From an uncultured Leifsonia sp. (lineage in GTDB: Bacteria > Actinomycetota > Actinomycetes > Actinomycetales > Microbacteriaceae), in the NCBI RefSeq assembly GCF_945957465.1, contig NZ_CAMFLC010000005.1, positions 62,001-126,000 on the forward strand: DNA of 64,000 bases, written 5' to 3'. The translations under genes and the position numbers were made by a program. The notes beneath the pieces are model-generated. The model was given only the letters and a program-made list of their open reading frames with translations. It did not search any database and was not told where the DNA came from. Of this stretch, positions 1 to 6,888 are shown one piece after another (the first letter of the stretch is position 1; each line of letters opens with the position of its first letter).

Positions 1-144
1 GAGGATGCTCGACTTGCCCGAGCCGGAGGGCCCGGTGATGCCGGTGACCATGCCGGGGCGGCCGTGGAGGGTGGCGCGGTCGACCGCGGTGATGCGGCCG
101 GCGCCGTCGGGGAAGGTCAGGGTGACGTCGTCGAGGGTGATCAT
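1..144 (-). CDS. ABC transporter ATP-binding protein, N-terminal fragment
   Basis: Only the first 48 codons lie in the window; the gene runs off the left edge. The translation starts MITLDDVTLTFPDG and reaches a Walker A P-loop (GPSGSGKSS) at about residues 38-46, the standard N-terminus of an ABC ATPase of the MacB/LolD type. Its ATG overlaps the TGA of the upstream permease gene (ATGA), so the two are translationally coupled and surely form one exporter. The substrate cannot be told from this fragment. The P-loop makes the family call secure. Confidence 0.9.
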   Translation of the reverse strand, partial: MITLDDVTLTFPDGAGRITAVDRATLHGRPGMVTGITGPSGSGKSSIL

Positions 145-1217
145 CGGTTGCTCCCGAGTGCGGTGAGGGGGTCGGCATGGGTGACGGTGCGGAGGGCGAC
201 GGCGGCGCCCGCGAGACCGAGGACGGTCATGGCGGCCGCGGGCACGAGCGTGGTGATCGGCGCGACGAGGAACGGCAGCGCACTGCCCGCGAGCGCCCCG
301 AGGCCGAGGACGGCGAGCATCCCGACGGCGATGCCGCCGACGAGGACGACCAGCGCTTGCCCGAGGGCGTCGAGCACGAGCGAGCGCTGGGTCGCACCGA
401 GCGCCTTCAGCACCGCGATGTCGCCGGACCGCTGCATCGTCCAGACGGTGAAGAACGCGCCGACCACGAGGGCGGAGATCCCGAACAGCATCGCGACCAT
501 CAGACCCAGGGAGCCGATCTCGCTCTTGAAGGTCTCCAGCGCCGTCAGACTGAGCAGAGTCGGCTGCGCGGTCGTGCGCGTCTCCGCCGCGACGGCATCC
601 CAGTCCGGCGACCCCGTCACGGCGATGAGCGTCGCGCGGCCGTCGCCGCCCATGCGCCGGTCGGCCTCGGCCCAGGCGGCGGGCGTCAGCGCGACGACCG
701 GGGTGTGGCTGTACCAGGCATCCCCGCCGACGGTCGCCACGCGGTAGTCGGCGCCCAGGATGGTGACCGTGTCGCCGGTCGAGGCGTGCAACTCCTTGGC
801 GGCGCCCGCCGAGAGACCGACCGAGCCGTCGGCGCGCGGGGCCAGAGCGGTCAGCTCGGTGGAGCCGGCGCCGTCGGGCAGACCGAACAGGGCGACCCCG
901 GTGGAGGTCGACCCCGACTGCGCACGGGTCTGCGCGATCCCGACCGGGACCGCCGCGTCCACGCCGTCGGCGTTCCGCCAGCGCTCCGTCGTCGCCGCGG
1001 AGAGCGACGACTCGCTGAAGCTCGCCGACCCGTCGGCCGGCTTCTCGAGCACGAGGCGGTCGCCGGGCAGGCCGAGCACCGCCGAGACGTTCTGGGCGGC
1101 CAGGCCGCCGGTGAGGCCGGCCAGGAAGCCGACCAGCACGGTGATGAGGGCGACGACGGTCCCGATGAGGAGGAACCGGCCGCGGGCGTGGCGCAGATCC
1201 CGCCAGGCGACGAACAC
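141..1217 (-). CDS. FtsX/MacB-type ABC transporter permease
   Basis: A 358-aa membrane protein with the classic four-helix MacB/FtsX layout: one helix at about residues 15-37, a large extracytoplasmic domain (about 40-235), then three helices at about 236-262, 283-311 and 317-343. The start is GTG with AAGGA six bases upstream. Such permeases work mechanically with a cytoplasmic ATPase to move lipids, peptides or antibiotics or to signal across the membrane. The ATPase is the overlapping downstream gene. The divergently transcribed two-component system next door resembles the usual antibiotic- or envelope-stress sensor/transporter pairing, but that link is inferred from position only. Confidence 0.85.
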   Translation of the reverse strand: MFVAWRDLRHARGRFLLIGTVVALITVLVGFLAGLTGGLAAQNVSAVLGLPGDRLVLEKPADGSASFSESSLSAATTERWRNADGVDAAVPVGIAQTRAQSGSTSTGVALFGLPDGAGSTELTALAPRADGSVGLSAGAAKELHASTGDTVTILGADYRVATVGGDAWYSHTPVVALTPAAWAEADRRMGGDGRATLIAVTGSPDWDAVAAETRTTAQPTLLSLTALETFKSEIGSLGLMVAMLFGISALVVGAFFTVWTMQRSGDIAVLKALGATQRSLVLDALGQALVVLVGGIAVGMLAVLGLGALAGSALPFLVAPITTLVPAAAMTVLGLAGAAVALRTVTHADPLTALGSNR

Positions 1218-1353
1218 GAGGAGTCCTTTCCGGAAGCGGAGCGGTTCCGCCTTCCGAGATTCCAGCCTTCTCCCGCCGCGGTTCCGTCACATCGTCAGCA
1301 CGGTCCACCCTCGTCTCCGACTTTCCATTGATGCCGCGGCCGGTCCCGATCCC

Positions 1354-1359
1354 TAGGCT
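1354..1359 (+). promoter_or_regulatory. Putative -10 element (TAGGCT) of the histidine kinase gene
   Basis: TAGGCT lies nine bases before the ATG of the kinase gene and there is no convincing Shine-Dalgarno sequence between them. This fits the leaderless or near-leaderless arrangement seen at many genes in this window. No clear -35 element is visible. Confidence 0.4.
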
Positions 1360-1368
1360 GGTCGTGTC

Positions 1369-2547
1369 ATGTCCCACAGCGCCCTCACCCCGGTCTTCGT
1401 CGGTCTGCGCGTCGGGCTGCACGTGCTCATCGCGGGCCTGCTGATCCTCGTGGTCGTTCGGCTGCCCGGTCTGCAGCCGCAGGCCGCCGTCGCCGGCCTG
1501 ATCCTCGTGGTCGTGTTCGCGGCCGTGTACCTCACCAGCCTGCTGATGCGCGTCGTTCCGCGGTCGCGCCGCAAACAGGCGGGAGTCGTGTGGATCACCG
1601 CGCTCGCCCTGGTCTGGACGGGGCTGGTGATCGTCGTCCCCGAGGCGTCGTACCTCGCGTTCCCACTGTTCTTCCTCTGCCTGCACCTGCTGCCGAGCCG
1701 GGTCGGCCCCGTGGCGGTGCTGCTGATCACCGCGGTCGCGATCGCCGCGCTGAGCGCGCACCTCGGGTTCTCCGCCGGCGTCGTGGTCGGGCCGGTGATC
1801 GGCGCGGCCGTGGCGATCCTCCTCGGCCTCGGCTACCGCGCACTGGCCCGGGAGGCCGAGGAGCGGGAGGCCCTGCTCACCGAGCTGATGGCCACGCGCG
1901 ACCGGCTCGCCGAGACCGAGCGCGAACAGGGGGCGCTGGCCGAGCGCGGCCGGCTCGCCCGCGACATCCACGACACGGTCGCGCAGGGCCTGTCCAGCAT
2001 CCAGTTGCTCCTGCACGCCGCCGAACGGGCCGACCCGGCCGGCCCCGGAGTCGAGCAGATCCGCCTCGCCCGGACGACGGCTGCGGACAGCCTCGCCGAG
2101 ACCCGGCACATCATCCGGGAGCTGACGCCCCCGTCGCTCGACGGCGGTCTCACCGAAGCGCTCCAGCGGCTCGGCGCCGCCAATGCGGTGCCGGGGTCGC
2201 TGCGCGTGGACGTCGAGACGCCCCCGGCGGTCGACCTGCCGATGGAGGTGCAGACGGCGTTCCTCCGCATCGCGCAGGGGGCGATAGCGAACGTGCGCAC
2301 GCACGCGCGAGCGACTCACGCGCGCATCCTGCTGCGGGACGCCGACGACGAGACGGTGCTGCGCATCGCCGACGACGGCGTCGGCTTCGACCCGGCGGCG
2401 GTCGGCTCCGGCGCCGGCGGGGCCGACTCGTTCGGGCTCCGTGCCATCGCCGAGCGCGTCGACCAGCTGGGAGGCGACCTCAGCATCGAGAGCACGCCGG
2501 GCGAGGGTGCTTCGGTGACGGTGACGCTGAGGAAGGACCGCTCGTGA
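1369..2547 (+). CDS. Sensor histidine kinase, HisKA_3 (NarL-partner) family
   Basis: A 392-aa membrane kinase. Five or six hydrophobic helices fill residues 1-155 and leave almost no extracytoplasmic domain, so it probably senses membrane perturbation. A short coiled coil (about 158-195) leads to the phosphorylation motif ARDIHDTVAQGL with His201. The C-terminal HATPase domain has an N-box-like AIANVRTHARA and the G1 motif DDGVGFDP. Its stop codon overlaps the GTG start of the response regulator (GTGA), so the pair is co-translated. The divergent ABC exporter is the likely target, judged only by adjacency. Confidence 0.9.
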   Translation: MSHSALTPVFVGLRVGLHVLIAGLLILVVVRLPGLQPQAAVAGLILVVVFAAVYLTSLLMRVVPRSRRKQAGVVWITALALVWTGLVIVVPEASYLAFPLFFLCLHLLPSRVGPVAVLLITAVAIAALSAHLGFSAGVVVGPVIGAAVAILLGLGYRALAREAEEREALLTELMATRDRLAETEREQGALAERGRLARDIHDTVAQGLSSIQLLLHAAERADPAGPGVEQIRLARTTAADSLAETRHIIRELTPPSLDGGLTEALQRLGAANAVPGSLRVDVETPPAVDLPMEVQTAFLRIAQGAIANVRTHARATHARILLRDADDETVLRIADDGVGFDPAAVGSGAGGADSFGLRAIAERVDQLGGDLSIESTPGEGASVTVTLRKDRS

Positions 2548-3164
2548 TCCGCATCCTGATCGCCGACGACCACCCGGTGGTGCGCGCCGGCATCCGCGCC
2601 CTGCTCGACGGCGAGCCCGACCTCGAGGTGGTCGGCGAGGCCGCCGGCGCCGACGAGGCGGTCGCGCTCGCGTCGGCTTCGGGACCCGATCTGGTCCTGA
2701 TGGACCTCCAGTTCGCCGACGGCCCGCGGGGTGTGGAGGCCACGCGCCGCATCCGCGCCCTGCCGTCGGCGCCGCACGTGCTCGTGCTGACCAACTACGA
2801 CACGGACACCGACATCCTGTCGGCGATCGAGGCCGGAGCGAGCGGCTACCTGCTCAAAGACGCGCCGCCCGACGAGCTGGTCGCGGCCGTGCGGGCCGCC
2901 GCCGCGGGCGAGAGCGCCCTGGCGCCGGTGATCGCGAGCCGGCTGATGGAGCGGATGCGTTCGCCGCAGGTGACCCTGTCCGTGCGCGAGCTCGAGGTGC
3001 TCGAACTCGTGGCGGAGGGCGCGAGCAACGCCGAGATCGGCGCTCGCCTGCACATCGCCGACGCCACCGTGAAATCGCACCTGGTGCACATCTTCACGAA
3101 ACTGGGAGTGGCCTCCCGCACCGCCGCCGTAAACGCCGCGCGCTCCCAGGGCATGCTGCGCTGA
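2544..3164 (+). CDS. NarL/FixJ-type response regulator
   Basis: A 206-aa protein starting at a GTG that overlaps the kinase stop codon. The receiver domain (about 1-120) has the acidic pair D8-D9, the phospho-acceptor Asp54 in VLMDLQ, and Lys105 in GYLLKD. A LuxR-type helix-turn-helix (about 140-206; LSVRELEVLELVAEGASNAE, then TVKSHL) binds DNA. It is the cognate partner of the kinase just upstream. The tandem repeat array begins immediately after its stop codon. Confidence 0.93.
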   Translation: MIRILIADDHPVVRAGIRALLDGEPDLEVVGEAAGADEAVALASASGPDLVLMDLQFADGPRGVEATRRIRALPSAPHVLVLTNYDTDTDILSAIEAGASGYLLKDAPPDELVAAVRAAAAGESALAPVIASRLMERMRSPQVTLSVRELEVLELVAEGASNAEIGARLHIADATVKSHLVHIFTKLGVASRTAAVNAARSQGMLR

Positions 3165-3660
3165 CGCGCGCCCCCTAGGGGCGTCCGAAGGGCGTCCCAA
3201 GGGCGTCCCGGTGCCGCCGAAGGGTGCCTTAACGCCCTCAAAACGCGCGTTTAGGGGCGTTTACGTGCCCCTCGCCCCCCCTTCGGGCGCCCCTCGCCCG
3301 CCCTTCGGGCGCCCTCGAGGGGCTTCCAGGGGCGTCCGAAGGGCGTCCCGGGGCCGTCGAAGGGCGTCTTAACGCCCTCAAGACGCGCGTTTAGGGGCGT
3401 TTACGCGCCCCTCGCCCGCCCTTCGGGCGCCCCTCGAGGGGCTTCCACCGGCGGCCGAAGGGCGTCCCGGGGCCGCCGAAGGGCGTCTTAACGCCCTCAA
3501 AACGCGCGTTTAGGGGCGTTTACGCGCCCCTCGCCCGCCCTTCGGGCGCCCCTCGAGGGGCTTCCACCGGCGGCCGAAGGGCGTCCCGGGGCCGCCGAAG
3601 GGCGTCTTAACGCCCTCAAAACGCGCGTTTAGGGGCGTTTACGTGCCCCTCGGGCGCCCC
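3165..3660. repeat. Tandem array of about 119-bp units, each carrying an imperfect palindrome
   Basis: This 514-bp gap between the convergent response-regulator and SDR genes holds no gene. It contains four head-to-tail copies of one unit. The conserved core AACGCCCTCA starts at 3231, 3371, 3490 and 3609, giving spacings of 140, 119 and 119 bp; the last two periods are nearly identical. Each core is followed by ACGCGCGTTTAGGGGCGTTT, which pairs imperfectly with the upstream half (GAAGGGCGTCTTAACGCCC) and would fold as a long hairpin. Between cores lie smaller palindromes such as CGCCCTTCGGGCG. It may act as a bidirectional terminator or be a REP/BIME-like element. Confidence 0.9.
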
Positions 3661-3678
3661 TCGGGTGCCCCTCGGGCG

Positions 3679-4374
3679 TCAGCGTCGGCGCATCGGGCGC
3701 ACGCTGAGGGACTCGACAGTGCCGACGGCGGGGAGGTCGACGGCGACGCGCACGGTCGCGGCGACCATCTCGGGCGTGATCGTGAACGCCGGATCGTAGT
3801 CGTGGCCCTCGCGCGCGACGAGCGCCCGCTGCATGTCGGTGTCCACCCGGCCGGGGTGGATGCTGGTGACGCGCAGGCCGTTCGGCCGCTCCTCCTCGCG
3901 CAGGGCGTCGGTGAGCGCGCGCAGTGCGAACTTGGAGCCGGAGTACACGCCGCCGCCCGCCCCGCTCGAGAAGCCGGAGCCGCTGTTGATGGCGACCACC
4001 AGCCCCTGCGCCGTGCGCAGAGCCGGGAGGGCGCGGCGGAGCAGCGCCGCTACCGAGAAGACGTTCACCTCGAACACGTGACGCCAGGTCGCATCGTCGG
4101 TGTCGGCGATGGTGCCCCCGTCCTCCACGCCGGCCGACAGCACGAGCACGTCGAGCCGTTCGGGCAGGGCGGGGAGGGCGTCCCCGGTCACGTCGCCGAC
4201 GAACGGCTCGGCGGACGGCAGCGAGGCGACGACCTCCGCGACGGCGGCGGCATCCCGACCGCCGACCAGCACGTGGTGCGTTGCGCCGAGTTCCTCCGCG
4301 ATGGCGCGGCCGATGCCGCGCGAGGCTCCGGTGACGAGGGCGACGGGGCGGGGGAGAGGATCGGTGCTGGCCAT
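3679..4374 (-). CDS. SDR-family NAD(P)-dependent oxidoreductase
   Basis: A 231-aa classical short-chain dehydrogenase. The cofactor motif TGASRGIG lies at residues 15-22, a catalytic serine is near 131-133 (NSGSG), and the YxxxK pair is Tyr144 and Lys148 (YSGSK). The length is normal for a single-domain cytosolic SDR. The substrate cannot be predicted from sequence. It appears monocistronic, with a TAGAGT hexamer six bases upstream of the ATG that suggests leaderless transcription. The repeat array abuts its 3' end. Confidence 0.9.
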   Translation of the reverse strand: MASTDPLPRPVALVTGASRGIGRAIAEELGATHHVLVGGRDAAAVAEVVASLPSAEPFVGDVTGDALPALPERLDVLVLSAGVEDGGTIADTDDATWRHVFEVNVFSVAALLRRALPALRTAQGLVVAINSGSGFSSGAGGGVYSGSKFALRALTDALREEERPNGLRVTSIHPGRVDTDMQRALVAREGHDYDPAFTITPEMVAATVRVAVDLPAVGTVESLSVRPMRRR

Positions 4375-4380
4375 GTCCCG

Positions 4381-4386
4381 ACTCTA
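4381..4386 (-). promoter_or_regulatory. Putative -10 element (TAGAGT) of a leaderless SDR transcript
   Basis: Read on the minus strand, TAGAGT is separated from the SDR start codon by six bases (CGGGAC). That is the spacing expected when the start codon is also the first transcribed base. No Shine-Dalgarno sequence is present. Confidence 0.5.
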
Positions 4387-4448
4387 CGGCGCGCGCAGCC
4401 GGCCCGATTCCGAGTCGGCGCCGAGAATCGCCCGGCACAGTCAGATGC

Positions 4449-4492
4449 GGCGCCGGCAGCCTGTGTCCCCCCGGTCTCAGGCTGCCGGCGCC
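4449..4492 (-). terminator. Stem-loop downstream of the secreted-protein gene
   Basis: GGCGCCGGCAGCCTG (4449-4463) is the exact reverse complement of 4478-4492, giving a 15-bp stem with a 14-nt loop. It lies about 50 bp beyond the stop codon of the minus-strand gene ending at 4541 and upstream of the SDR gene. No U-tract is visible, as is common in high-GC actinobacteria. Confidence 0.7.
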
Positions 4493-4540
4493 TCCCACCC
4501 CCTGCGTGGGATCGTGACGCGCTCGGGCCCTCCGCGCGTG

Positions 4541-5281
4541 CTACTTGAGCGCCTGCCGGATCGTCTTCGCGTCGTCGGCAGCCTTCTTCGCCGCGGTGCG
4601 CGCCGACTCCAGCGACGACTTCACCGACGACAGCGCCGAGTGGTTCGCGTCGTACGATGCGGGCGTCACCGCGAGCGCCGCGGCCGCCTGACCGCTCGCG
4701 TCGTGGGAGGCGGTCGCGATCTGCGCGCTCATGTCCTTCAGGTCGGACTGCAGCGCGTCGGTCGACTTCGCCTTGTCCTTCCCGGAGAGGAGACCGGCCA
4801 GCGTGGACTGCTCCTTCGTGAGCTTCGGAACGGTCGTCCCGGTCAGGCGATCGGCGGCCGAGGCGAGTCGCGCCTGCGGCAGAGCGACGGCATAGACCCG
4901 GTACTTGGTGTAGACCGTCTTGAGGTCGGCTGCGGCCTGGGTTGCCGTCGTGTCCGCGGCGATGGCGGACGCGGACGCCTTCATCGCAGCCAGGTCGGCG
5001 TCCAGGGTGCCGAGGATCGTGGAGCGGTCGCCCGAGCTGAGCGCGTGATCGCCGGTGACCTTCGCGATGGCCGCCGTGAGCTTGGTCTCGCGGTCGCTGG
5101 TCGCCTTGGCCCCCGCGGCCTGGAGCTCCGCGAGCGTGCGCGGCGCGTGCGTCTTCGCGCTCGCGCCGGGGGTGGGCGTCGGAGTGGGCGCGGTGTCGGC
5201 GAACGCCGGCGTCCCGATCAGGGCGAGGCCGGTGATCCCCGCAGCCGCGGCGACGACGAGACCGGTGATGCGTGTGGGCAT
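4541..5281 (-). CDS. Secreted alpha-helical protein of unknown function
   Basis: I chose the ATG at 5281 (246 aa) because GGGAGA lies just upstream; an in-frame ATG five codons earlier lacks such a site. The N-terminus MPTRITGLVVAAAAGITG leads into a hydrophobic stretch and a probable signal-peptidase site after PAFA (about residue 28). A proline/threonine linker (TPTPTPTPG) follows. The rest is rich in Ala, Lys, Asp and Ser with a heptad-like pattern, so it is probably helical or coiled coil. Members of this type are common in Microbacteriaceae without known function. It is likely exported and perhaps wall-associated. Confidence 0.75.
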   Translation of the reverse strand: MPTRITGLVVAAAAGITGLALIGTPAFADTAPTPTPTPGASAKTHAPRTLAELQAAGAKATSDRETKLTAAIAKVTGDHALSSGDRSTILGTLDADLAAMKASASAIAADTTATQAAADLKTVYTKYRVYAVALPQARLASAADRLTGTTVPKLTKEQSTLAGLLSGKDKAKSTDALQSDLKDMSAQIATASHDASGQAAAALAVTPASYDANHSALSSVKSSLESARTAAKKAADDAKTIRQALK

Positions 5282-5418
5282 GATTCTCCCGTTCATGAGG
5301 TGAGCGCCGGAGGTCCTTCCGGCTTCCTCCAGCGTCGCTGCCGAATGTTCGGGCGACGTAAAGGGCGGGTTCGGGACGGGTATCGCGCGGCGCCGCGACG
5401 GAGCCGAACGCCAGGCAC

Positions 5419-5424
5419 TAGGCT
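5419..5424 (+). promoter_or_regulatory. Putative -10 element (TAGGCT) for the hen1-pnkp operon
   Basis: TAGGCT lies 54 bases before the hen1 ATG. The operon has its own ribosome binding site (GAGGA, five bases before the ATG), so it would be a leadered transcript. No -35 element is obvious. Confidence 0.35.
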
Positions 5425-5478
5425 GCTTGCGCTGTCCGGCGGACGAGCTCGCCGTGACCCGAGCCGCAGAGGACGCCC

Positions 5479-6888
5479 ATGTTGCTGACCATCTCGTACC
5501 GCGGGGACGACCCGGGCGACCTGGGGTATCTGCTGCACAAGCATCCCGACCGCGTGCACGACTTCGACCTCCCGGTGGGCGACGCGCACGTGTTCTACCC
5601 GGAGCTCGACGCGACGCACTGCACGGCGGCCCTGCTGCTGGAGGTGGACCCGATCGAGCTGGCGCGCAGCTCGCGGTTCCGCGGCGACGCGGGAACCCTC
5701 GGGCATTACGTCAACGACCGCCCGTACGTGTCGGGCTCCATGCTCGCGGTCGCGCTCGGTTCGGTGTTCCGCACGGCGATGACCGGGCGGTGCGACGCGC
5801 GGCCCGAGCTCGCCGCCTCGCCGATCGACCTGCGCATCGGCCTCCACGCGGTGCCGTTGCGCGGCGGAGCCGACCTCGCCGAGCGGCTTCTCGCTCCCCT
5901 CGGCTGGCGGCTGGAGGTGTCGGAGGCGCTCCTCGACGAGCGGTTCCCCGAGTGGGGGCCGTCGCCGTACGCGTCGATCGCGCTCAGCGGCACGATGCGG
6001 CTGGGCGAGGCGCTCCGCCAGCTCTACGTCCTCCTGCCGGTGCTCGACGACGCCAAGCACTACTGGGTGGCCGACGCCGAGGTCGACAAGCTGCTGCGCG
6101 CGGGGGAGGGCTGGCTGCCGCAGCATCCCGAGCGCGAGCTGATCTCGCGGCGCTACCTCGCGCATCAGCGCGAGTACGTCGCCGCTGCGACGGCCCGGCT
6201 GGCCGAACTCGACCAGGGCTCGGCTGGGCTGCCCGAGGCCGCGACCGGGCAGGAGGAGACAGCCGAGGAGCGCGTGCGCCCGCTGAACCGGCTGCGTGCC
6301 GACGCGGTGCTGACCGCGCTCGACGACGTCGGCGCCCGCACCGTCGCCGACGTCGGGTGCGGCCCGGGAGCGCTGCTCGCGCGCCTCGCGGTCGACCCGC
6401 GCTTCACCCGGATCGTCGGCACCGACGTCTCGCCCGCGACGCTCGAGACCGCGGCCAAGAGACTCGGCCTGGCCGAGCGCAGCGACGCGCAGCGGGAACG
6501 GATCACGCTGTATCCGTCGTCGGTCACCTACCAGGACGACCGCATCGCCGGGCTGGACGCCGTCGTGCTGATGGAGGTCGTCGAGCACGTGGAGCCCGAG
6601 CGGCTCGACGCCCTCGCCCGCTCGGTCTTCGGCCTCGCGAAGCCCGCGTCGGTGGTCGTGACCACCCCGAACGCCGAATACAACGCGCTGTACCCGGCCT
6701 TGGCGGCCGGCGCCTTCCGGCATCCCGATCACCGCTTCGAGTGGACGCGCGCGGAGTTCGCCGCGTGGGCCGGCGCGGTCGGCGGACGCTACGGCTACCG
6801 GGTGGAGTTCCGTGCGGTGGGGGAGGCCGACCCGCTCCTCGGCCCGCCGACCCAGCTGGCCCTGTTCCGGAAGGAGGCGACCGCATGA
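5479..6888 (+). CDS. hen1: 3'-terminal RNA ribose 2'-O-methyltransferase Hen1
   Basis: A 469-aa protein with the bacterial Hen1 layout. The N-terminal domain (about 1-240) begins MLLTISYRG and activates the Pnkp ligase in characterised systems. The C-terminal methyltransferase has the SAM motif ADVGCGPGALLARL near residue 290 and the signature metal-binding E-x-x-E-H motif (E366, E369, H370 in EVVEHVE). Bacterial Hen1 methylates the 2'-OH at the 3' end of cleaved RNA before Pnkp ligates it, so repaired tRNA resists re-cleavage by ribotoxins. Its TGA overlaps the ATG of pnkp, which fits the known Pnkp-Hen1 heterotetramer. Confidence 0.95.
   Translation: MLLTISYRGDDPGDLGYLLHKHPDRVHDFDLPVGDAHVFYPELDATHCTAALLLEVDPIELARSSRFRGDAGTLGHYVNDRPYVSGSMLAVALGSVFRTAMTGRCDARPELAASPIDLRIGLHAVPLRGGADLAERLLAPLGWRLEVSEALLDERFPEWGPSPYASIALSGTMRLGEALRQLYVLLPVLDDAKHYWVADAEVDKLLRAGEGWLPQHPERELISRRYLAHQREYVAAATARLAELDQGSAGLPEAATGQEETAEERVRPLNRLRADAVLTALDDVGARTVADVGCGPGALLARLAVDPRFTRIVGTDVSPATLETAAKRLGLAERSDAQRERITLYPSSVTYQDDRIAGLDAVVLMEVVEHVEPERLDALARSVFGLAKPASVVVTTPNAEYNALYPALAAGAFRHPDHRFEWTRAEFAAWAGAVGGRYGYRVEFRAVGEADPLLGPPTQLALFRKEATA

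Noticed and set aside
64-747. Long plus-strand open frames over the left-end permease
   Set aside because: They mirror the permease coding sequence; translations are Arg/Ala/Gly-rich and lack any family pattern, as expected for antisense frames in very GC-rich DNA.
3165-3660. CRISPR-like array
   Set aside because: Repeats recur at 119 bp, but the intervening sequence is also repeated and palindromic; there are no unique spacers and no cas genes.
5293-6732. A 479-codon minus-strand open frame over hen1
   Set aside because: It is the shadow of hen1, whose catalytic motifs are intact; the antisense translation is rich in Arg, His, Gln and Asp without domains.
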